Assembly: GCA_023253575.1 (NCBI GenBank)
Contig: JALRGB010000273.1
Coordinates: 1-7,385, forward strand
Direction of reading: 5' to 3'
DNA: 7,385 bases
From: Verrucomicrobiales bacterium
GTDB lineage: Bacteria > Verrucomicrobiota > Verrucomicrobiia > Verrucomicrobiales > V1-33
Shown piece by piece: positions 1-5,500 of this stretch. Position 1 is the first letter of the stretch, and each line of letters begins with the position of its first letter. Below the pieces are notes generated by a model. The model was not told where the DNA came from, searched no databases, and saw only the letters and a program-made list of their open reading frames with translations. The position numbers and the translations under genes were made by a program.

Positions 1-480
1 ATCGCTTTCCACCCCGGCCCCCAATGGAAAATACGGCGGACTGCCAGTCACCAAATCAAAATACTCGTCGTCCCGCAACACCCCAGGATCGCGAAAATCC
101 CCTTCCCGAATGTCATAGCGCGCTTCCAATCCGTTAAATACGACCGAGCGGCGCGCCAGTGCCACACTCTGCGACTGAGCCTCCACCGTGACTAGTCGCG
201 CCCCCGGCAACCGCCAAGCACAAATCGTCGCGACCGTGCCCAGCCCACTCCCCAGATCCAACACCGTGCGCGCGGACGGACACCAAGACGAGCCATACCA
301 TGCCGTCAGCAGATCATCCGTCGAAAAACGATGGCCATCCTTGAGTTGAAACAACGCCCAATGCCCGCTGAGCGCATCCAGCGTTTCTCCTGGCCCAGCG
401 GTTGTTCCCGCCGCATGCCCCGGCGCCACCGGTCCCGGCCGGGCCCAGCCTTTGAAATGCGTGTCTCTTGTTTCCCCCAT
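1..480 (-). CDS. TrmN6/YfiC-like N6-adenine methyltransferase (3' end beyond window)
   Basis: The visible 160 residues form the N-terminal part of a Rossmann-fold SAM-dependent methyltransferase; the rest lies beyond the left edge. After a lead-in DTHFKGWARPGPVAPGH comes ETLDALSGHWALFQLKDGHR followed by FSTDDLLTAW, a block I recognise from tRNA1(Val) A37 N6-methyltransferase-like proteins. SAM-binding motif I is VLDLGSGLGTVA, the acidic end of strand 2 is LVTVEAQSQ, a DF motif occurs in EGDFRDPG, and catalytic motif IV is LVTGSPPYFP, a variant of NPPY. In the known family this tetrapeptide positions the exocyclic amine of adenine, so a cytoplasmic tRNA (or other nucleic acid) N6-adenine methylase is likely; the exact substrate is inferred. 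Start choice is uncertain: in-frame ATGs lie at 519, 498 and 480 after a TAG at 538-540, none with a clear Shine-Dalgarno sequence. I chose 480 because the recognisable sequence begins directly after it. Confidence 0.78.
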   Translation of the reverse strand, partial: MGETRDTHFKGWARPGPVAPGHAAGTTAGPGETLDALSGHWALFQLKDGHRFSTDDLLTAWYGSSWCPSARTVLDLGSGLGTVATICAWRLPGARLVTVEAQSQSVALARRSVVFNGLEARYDIREGDFRDPGVLRDDEYFDLVTGSPPYFPLGAGVESD

Positions 481-570
481 CAGGCCGCCACCATGCATGG
501 GATCCAGTGCCCTGTCCATGCCCGGTGCCCGCCCCGTCTATCCTCAATCCACCCCACACAGCCACCCCAC

Positions 571-801
571 CTATGGCCGCCCATGCAGGGCCCGGATCTG
601 CCCGGCATCCAAGGCCACCGCCCAAATCTGCACATCATCAATCACGCCGTCCATAAACTCAGATGGCGAAGAGGCCCCAATCCGCATTGTCTGCCCAGCC
701 TTCATCAACCGCGGACTCCCCTGAAACGGAATCGTCTTTTTCAAATCAGCGTCCAAATACAACCGGGCTTCCTGCGCCGCGCCATCAATCACACACACCA
801 C
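571..801 (-). pseudogene. LamG/concanavalin-like domain remnant (C-terminal part)
   Basis: A 76-codon stretch from a GTG at 801 reads as the last strands of a LamG-type jelly roll: VIDGAAQEARLYLDADL, then GQTMRIGASSPSEFMDGVID and DDVQIWAVALDAGQIRALHG. The ending 'GVIDDVQIW...AL...QIRAL' is the typical close of bacterial LamG_3 domains, found in large extracellular proteins. The front half of the domain, a signal peptide and any partner domain are missing. Reading upstream in the same frame gives ERVMMARVAGARRSEF, then a TAG at 808-810 before the fragment, and a TGA at 859-861 before that, so the homologous part may reach about 858. The upstream DNA is occupied by alkC on the other strand. I read this as the 3' stump of a larger secreted-protein gene truncated by rearrangement. 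A translated 76-residue protein is possible but would be an incomplete fold. Confidence 0.6.
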
Positions 802-868
802 AATTCTCTAGAACTCAGACCTGCGCGCCCCGGCCACCCGTGCCATCATCACCCGCTCTCACCCCGTC

Positions 869-1963
869 ATGCCTGACCACCCTGCCCCCGCCGCACTCAA
901 AGACTGGTTCGATGCCGCACGCTACCAATCCATCGCCCGCCAGCTGGCCGCCATCACCCCGTCGTTCGCCACCGCTCAGTTCCTCGAGTTCGTGCTCGAC
1001 GGCCTCGAAAGCCGCAGTCTGATGGCACGTTTACACCAATGCGCCGTCGCCGCCGGCCACGCCCTTCCCGGCACCTACCGGGAAAAAGTAGGGTTTTTGC
1101 GACTCTTGGCCCCGGAATTAAATCACGAATTTGTCGCTATCTTCCTGTGTGATTTTGTCGCGTTCCACGGTCTTGATGATTTTGATTTTTCACTAGAGGC
1201 GTTGCGTTATTTCACCTGTTTTGGATCGGCGGAATTTGCCATCCGCGCGTTTTTACAAGCGGATCAAGCGCGCACGCTGGAGACGATGCGCCGGTGGTCG
1301 TTGGATGCGGATGAAAAAGTGCGGCGGCTAGCGAGCGAAGGCTCGCGACCGCGGCTGCCTTGGGGAGCACAGCTGCCGGCCCTGATTCTCGACCCGTCGC
1401 CCACGGCCCCGATTCTGGAGGCCCTGAAGGATGACCCGTCGCTCTCCGTGCGCCGCTCCGTGGCCAATCACCTCAATGATATTTCCAAAAATCATCCTCA
1501 CCAAGTCATCGCACAATTGCGGTCCTGGGATCTGCAGCGCGACCACCTCCGCTGGATCGCCCAACACGCTTGCCGCACCCTCGTCAAAAAGGGCCACCCC
1601 GGCGCCCTCCAGCTCCTAGGATTCGGCCACCGCCCCGAAATCGCCGCCACCCTCACCACATCACCCGCCATCCTCCCGCTCGGCCACCGTCTCACCCTGA
1701 ACACCACACTCACCACCACCGCCCCTCACCCACAATCTCTGGTCGTCGATTATGTGATCCATTACGTCAAAGCCAGCGGCCACACCGCAGAAAAAGTCTT
1801 TAAATGGACCAACCTCACCCTGCCGCCACACACATCCATCACCCTCACTAAATCCCAAATCATCCGCGATTTCACCACCCGCCGCCACCATCCCGGAATA
1901 CATCGCATCGATCTCCAAATCAATGGAATCCGAGTCGCCGACACCTCGTTTCTGCTCCAGTAA
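869..1963 (+). CDS. alkC: AlkC-type DNA alkylation repair glycosylase with C-terminal Ig-like domain
   Basis: This 364-residue protein matches the AlkC branch of the HEAT-like-repeat DNA glycosylases. Diagnostic segments are SAEFAIRAFL (residues 120-129), EKVRRLASEGSRPRLPWG (149-166) and LKDDPSLSVRRSVANHLNDI (186-205), the last two being near-signature strings of AlkC homologues. Residues about 1-250 are helical HEAT-like repeats. Residues about 255-364 are beta-rich (for example LVVDYVIHYVK, FKWTNLTLPP, GIHRIDLQINGIRVADTSFLL) and correspond to the Ig-like domain described for some AlkC proteins. Family members excise positively charged alkylated bases such as 3-methyladenine and 3-methylcytosine without base flipping, starting base excision repair in the cytoplasm. 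ATG 869 is used; no Shine-Dalgarno is visible. The gene stands alone on the plus strand, converging with the UGA-containing gene 22 nt away. Third-position composition changes inside it: about 1081-1460 is richer in G and T, the part after about 1560 is strongly C-rich. Confidence 0.9.
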   Translation: MPDHPAPAALKDWFDAARYQSIARQLAAITPSFATAQFLEFVLDGLESRSLMARLHQCAVAAGHALPGTYREKVGFLRLLAPELNHEFVAIFLCDFVAFHGLDDFDFSLEALRYFTCFGSAEFAIRAFLQADQARTLETMRRWSLDADEKVRRLASEGSRPRLPWGAQLPALILDPSPTAPILEALKDDPSLSVRRSVANHLNDISKNHPHQVIAQLRSWDLQRDHLRWIAQHACRTLVKKGHPGALQLLGFGHRPEIAATLTTSPAILPLGHRLTLNTTLTTTAPHPQSLVVDYVIHYVKASGHTAEKVFKWTNLTLPPHTSITLTKSQIIRDFTTRRHHPGIHRIDLQINGIRVADTSFLLQ

Positions 1964-1985
1964 CCGCGCCCATTCGCGCCACCCT

Positions 1986-2516
1986 TCACTTCGCGCCCGC
2001 ACCAAGATAACCCGCCACCCAGCCGCGCGCTCCCTGCGGAGGAAGGGAATCCGCACTGTCACTTCCATCCGCCAGATAAAACCCCTGCGTCGTCGCCTCA
2101 AAATCATGGCGCGGCCCCTGCCCCGCAATTCGTCGATAAAACTCACCCTCAGCATCCTGCTGACGCCTCTCATAAGCCTGATCCAAGGCCACCGGTATGA
2201 TCTGGGTCTGCAACAAGGACACAATTCCAGGCCGGGCAAAGGTCGACGCACGGTCGAGCACTCCATTGTTTCAAGTGCATCCCAAAGGATGACCATCCAT
2301 GGCCCAGATGAAGATCGGTCGACCGTCCTTCGCCGCTTGCCGCTGAGCGTCCAGTAGGCCTGTCTTCCACGGAATCGTGCGCCACGGTTCCTCCTCCGCC
2401 GGATTCAGCTGGCCATGAAGCTCCCTGAAGGTGTCTTCACTGACGGCAGCCCAACCACCCACCGCCATCAACAACGACACCAAACCAGCCACAATCATCA
2501 AATGCAGGCGCCTCAT
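1986..2516 (-). CDS. Candidate exported thioredoxin-like selenoprotein (in-frame UGA read as Sec82)
   Basis: Two stretches in one frame are separated only by TGA at 2271-2273. Read through it, the product is 176 residues: MRRLHLMIVAGLVSLLMAVG plus GWAA as a clear signal peptide (residues 1-24), EEEPWRTIPWKTGLLDAQRQ (41-60), AAKDGRPIFIWAMDGHPLGC (61-80), T81, U82, then NNGVLDRASTFARPG, IVSLLQTQIIPVALDQAYER (98-117) and DAEGEFYRRIAGQGPR, ATTQGFYLADG. The order (A..A...GRPIFIW, cysteine motif, helix, IIPVALD) resembles thioredoxin_7/DUF255-like folds, with Cys80-Thr81-Sec82 at the redox position. A SECIS-like hairpin follows the UGA. An extracytoplasmic thiol/selenol redox role is inferred. The termination codon is a second TGA at 1986-1988; beyond it the sequence loses family character and runs into alkC. 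Start: ATG 2516 gives a compact MRR signal peptide; ATG 2561, 5 nt after the protease gene, would add 15 residues. Neither has a clear Shine-Dalgarno. Alternatives are a nonsense pseudogene or sequencing error. Confidence 0.68.
2235..2273 (-). promoter_or_regulatory. Candidate Sec UGA codon with bacterial SECIS-like stem-loop
   Basis: The UGA is at 2273-2271 (read on the minus strand). Beginning 6 nt later there is foldable sequence whose core is a perfect 5-bp stem, UCGAC (2257-2253) with GUCGA (2247-2243), closing a 5-nt loop CGUGC (2252-2248). The loop begins 18 nt after the UGA and has G at its second position followed by U. This agrees with the published description of bacterial SECIS elements: an apical loop about 16-37 nt from UGA with a G in the first two loop positions. 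A weaker lower stem can be drawn (G2259-C2241, G2261-U2239, A2262-U2238, GG 2264-2263 with CC 2236-2235) with C-C and U-U mismatches and one bulged G. Bacterial SECIS elements are poorly conserved, so a short hairpin like this is supportive but could occur by chance in GC-rich coding DNA. Confidence 0.5.
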
Positions 2517-2566
2517 AAAAATAAAATCACAGAATCCTATCACACGTTGACTATTATTCATGCACT

Positions 2567-5500
2567 TTACGGCAAGGTGGAAAGCCAGCGCGCCCGGTAA
2601 TAAGCACGCATCACGGGCGGACCTGCCGGCAACCGCACCTCAACCCGCCCGTCGCGAGCAAATTCGTAGGCTTCCGGCAACCATGTCTTTAGATCATCAG
2701 ATCGCTCAATGACGTAAAGCCGACCGGAGGTCTCGTCGAACCCGAACTGCCAGCCATCCACCACCCCGCCCGGCCCCGCCAACACCGAAAACTCTGGAAA
2801 CGGCGCCGCCGAAGGCGCCGAATTGGCCACCGCCAGCAAATTGACCCCGCGGGACGAGACTTCCGCATCCCAGCCGACATCACTGCTGGTGACCCTCCGC
2901 TGATGGACTTCCACCGCCAGAAGATTCTGTCCCACCTGAAATCCAGAAGCAGGTAAGACCCGACGCCACCACGCCTGCTCATCCGTCACCTCCGTGGTCG
3001 CCGGTGTCGTCGGCCCGACCAGACCCGCCGGCATGTTGTCACGAAATACTTCGACCCCGTTCAAGTAAACAACCACCCCGTCATCCCGCTGAAACCGCAT
3101 CCCCACCTCGCCCACACTGGCCAGCGAGGAAATCGAAAACGTTTTCCGGAAATAATACGTCATGTGCCCCGACTGGATCGCCGTCACCTCGCGATCCGCG
3201 CCGAAGCCGAGGCGGGCCGCTCCTGATTTCCAGGTGGTATCGACATAATCCGCCCGATTCCAACTGGCGGCTGGCAGGGTGCCGGTATCCCAGTATTTCC
3301 AGACCGATCCGGCCGGCACATGGAGTGCGGACACGCGCGGTTCCTCGACGGTCAGCGTGAGTGGACCCGCAGTCATGATCCGACCGTCAGCAGCCACCGC
3401 CCGGGCAGTCAGCTCGAAGGTTCCCAGCACCGGCGTAGTCCACGTGAGGGGAAAATAGGGAGCTTCGTCGGAATCTCCGAGGCTAGCTGGCCCAGCGAAG
3501 TACTCGACACGGGTCACTCCCAATTCCGGCGCCACCCAGACCGACAACGGCAGGTCCACCGCCGCTGAGACCGACTGGCTGGCCGCCGGACTGGCAAAAT
3601 AAAACTCGTCCGCGACCGATCCCAGCGCAATCAATTCTAGGTCAAAACCGAGATCACTGCTGGCCGGCCCCGCCTGATGCAGTTCCACCGCCAACACATT
3701 CTCGCCCGCCACCAACAGCTCCAACGGCAGGCGCGCTTCCACCACCGCCGCCTCCGCCGCCCCAGCAATCTCAGTCGTCGCCAACGTGGTCGGCGTCACC
3801 ACCCCGTCGGGAAGATTGCTGCGAAAAACTTCCGTCCCGTTCAGCGATACCACCACCCCGTCATCCCGCACCAGTCGCAGCCGTAACGCCCCCCAACCGG
3901 AAGGATCGCCCACTGCAAATTTTTTGCGCAGCCACGTCGTGATGTGACGCGCCGATGTCTGCGAGCCATACCCCACGACGGTCGCCTCTCCGTCACCGCC
4001 GTACCCCAGTCGCCCCGGCCCCTGAGCCCACCCGGAATCATCAAATCCCGTGCGAGCACGCCAGCTCGCCGCCGGCGCCGTACCTTCATCCAAATACCGC
4101 CACGACTCACCAAAAGAAACCAACGCCACCCCGGTCGGCGGCGGATCAACCCGCAGATTCTCCACACCACTCGTCAACACGCCACCCGCCGTGTCCCACG
4201 CCACCGCCGTCAATGCATACCCGCCAACCGGCGGCGACGGCCACATAAACTCAAAGGGCGCCGCCAAATCCTCGCCCAGCACCACGCCGTCCGCACGAAA
4301 TTGCACCCGCGCCAGACCGAGCCCGCCGCCCGCCACCCCGTCCGCCCGCAAGACCACCGGCTGCGGCGCCGCCACCACCGACGGCGCCTGCAACGATAGC
4401 CCGCGCGGCCGCGGCCCACTCAAACGCGCCTCCAGCGCCAGCTGGAAACTTAGATCACTGCTCGTCGCATCGCTTTGATGAACCTCCACCGCCAACACGT
4501 TGGGCCCAGACACCAACATCCCAGCATCCAGCGGAAATGAATACTCCGCATTGTCAATCGCACTGGGCCCAGCCCCCGTCGCCAATACCGAATAACCAAT
4601 CGTCCCCGTAGCCGGAAGATTGCTGCGTATCACCTCCACCCCATTCAGCCAGACTAACGCTCCATCATCACGCACCAAACGCGCCACCAGCCCGCTCACC
4701 GCCGCCGGATCGTCAACCACAAAAACATGACGAAAATAACTGGTCAAGGGGCGGCTGGTCGGAGTGCCGCTCGGAATGATGGTCGCCTCGTCGCCGTCGC
4801 CAAACCCCAACGGCGCCGGCCCCGCAGCCCAGCTCGTATCATCAAATTCAAGTTGGGTCCAGCCGGCCGGAGCCGCCGAATTGACCGCACGATACTTCCA
4901 GACAGCCTGAGCCGCCACCAGAGTGGACAGCGGCGGCTCCACCGTAAAGGCCACCGGAACCGACGCCTCAGTGCCCCCGCCAGTCCAAAAAGCCACAGCA
5001 TGGGCCGTGTGCGGTCCAGCCGCAGGCACCGCCCAGTCCCACTGAAATGGTGCCGTGTCGTCCTCCCCGAGCACCGCGCCATCGCCGTAAAAAACGACTT
5101 TCGCAACAGTGTCGTTTTTAGCCCGGGCGACGGCACGCAAGCTCACGATAGATTCCAGCGACGACGCGGTCGCTCCCGGCAGCGGAGTCGTCAAATAAAC
5201 CACCGCGTCACCGACCCCCGCCAACGGGGCCACCCCGCTTAACGCCGCATCAAAGGCCAAATCAGAACTGGTGGCTCCCGCCTGATGCACCGAGGCCGTC
5301 AAATAGTTGGTGCCCGCCACCAGCAGCCCGCGCGGCAATGCGCTGGCTACATCCAGCGTGCGCACCAGATAATCGTCAGGCTCAATCGCATCACCCGCCT
5401 GCGTGGCATAGGCAACCGGCCCAGTCGGCAGATTGTCCCGGAAAATCTCGTGGCCATTTAAATACACCACCACCCCGTCATCACGCAAAACTTCTAGTCG

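Noticed and set aside
808..810. In-frame TAG upstream of the LamG fragment as a recoded codon such as pyrrolysine
   Set aside because: A second stop (TGA 859-861) lies just upstream, the domain's front half is missing, and nothing suggests recoding; simple decay explains it.
331..876. Open frame of 181 codons on the plus strand opposite the methyltransferase and LamG remnant
   Set aside because: It is rich in Pro, His and Arg with no recognisable domain, and lies antisense to clear methyltransferase and LamG sequence; it results from the C-rich plus strand.
1964..1985. Possible bidirectional terminator between the convergent alkC and selenoprotein genes
   Set aside because: Only a 4-bp GCGC stem with a 6-nt loop (1966-1979) is visible and no T-run follows on either strand, so it is too weak to call.
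1986..1988. The second TGA of the candidate selenoprotein as another selenocysteine codon
   Set aside because: Reading on gives RVARMGAVTGAETRCRRLGFH and a stop, overlapping alkC in antisense with no domain character. It is best taken as the true stop.
2265..2280. A frameshift explanation for the split gene
   Set aside because: The codons on both sides of the TGA (GGA TGC ACT TGA AAC AAT) are in the same frame, so a single stop codon, not an indel, separates the halves.
1661..2296. Open frame of 211 codons on the minus strand overlapping the end of alkC and the UGA-containing gene
   Set aside because: It is Arg-rich and low in complexity, lies in another frame of the UGA-containing gene and antisense to alkC, and shows no family resemblance.
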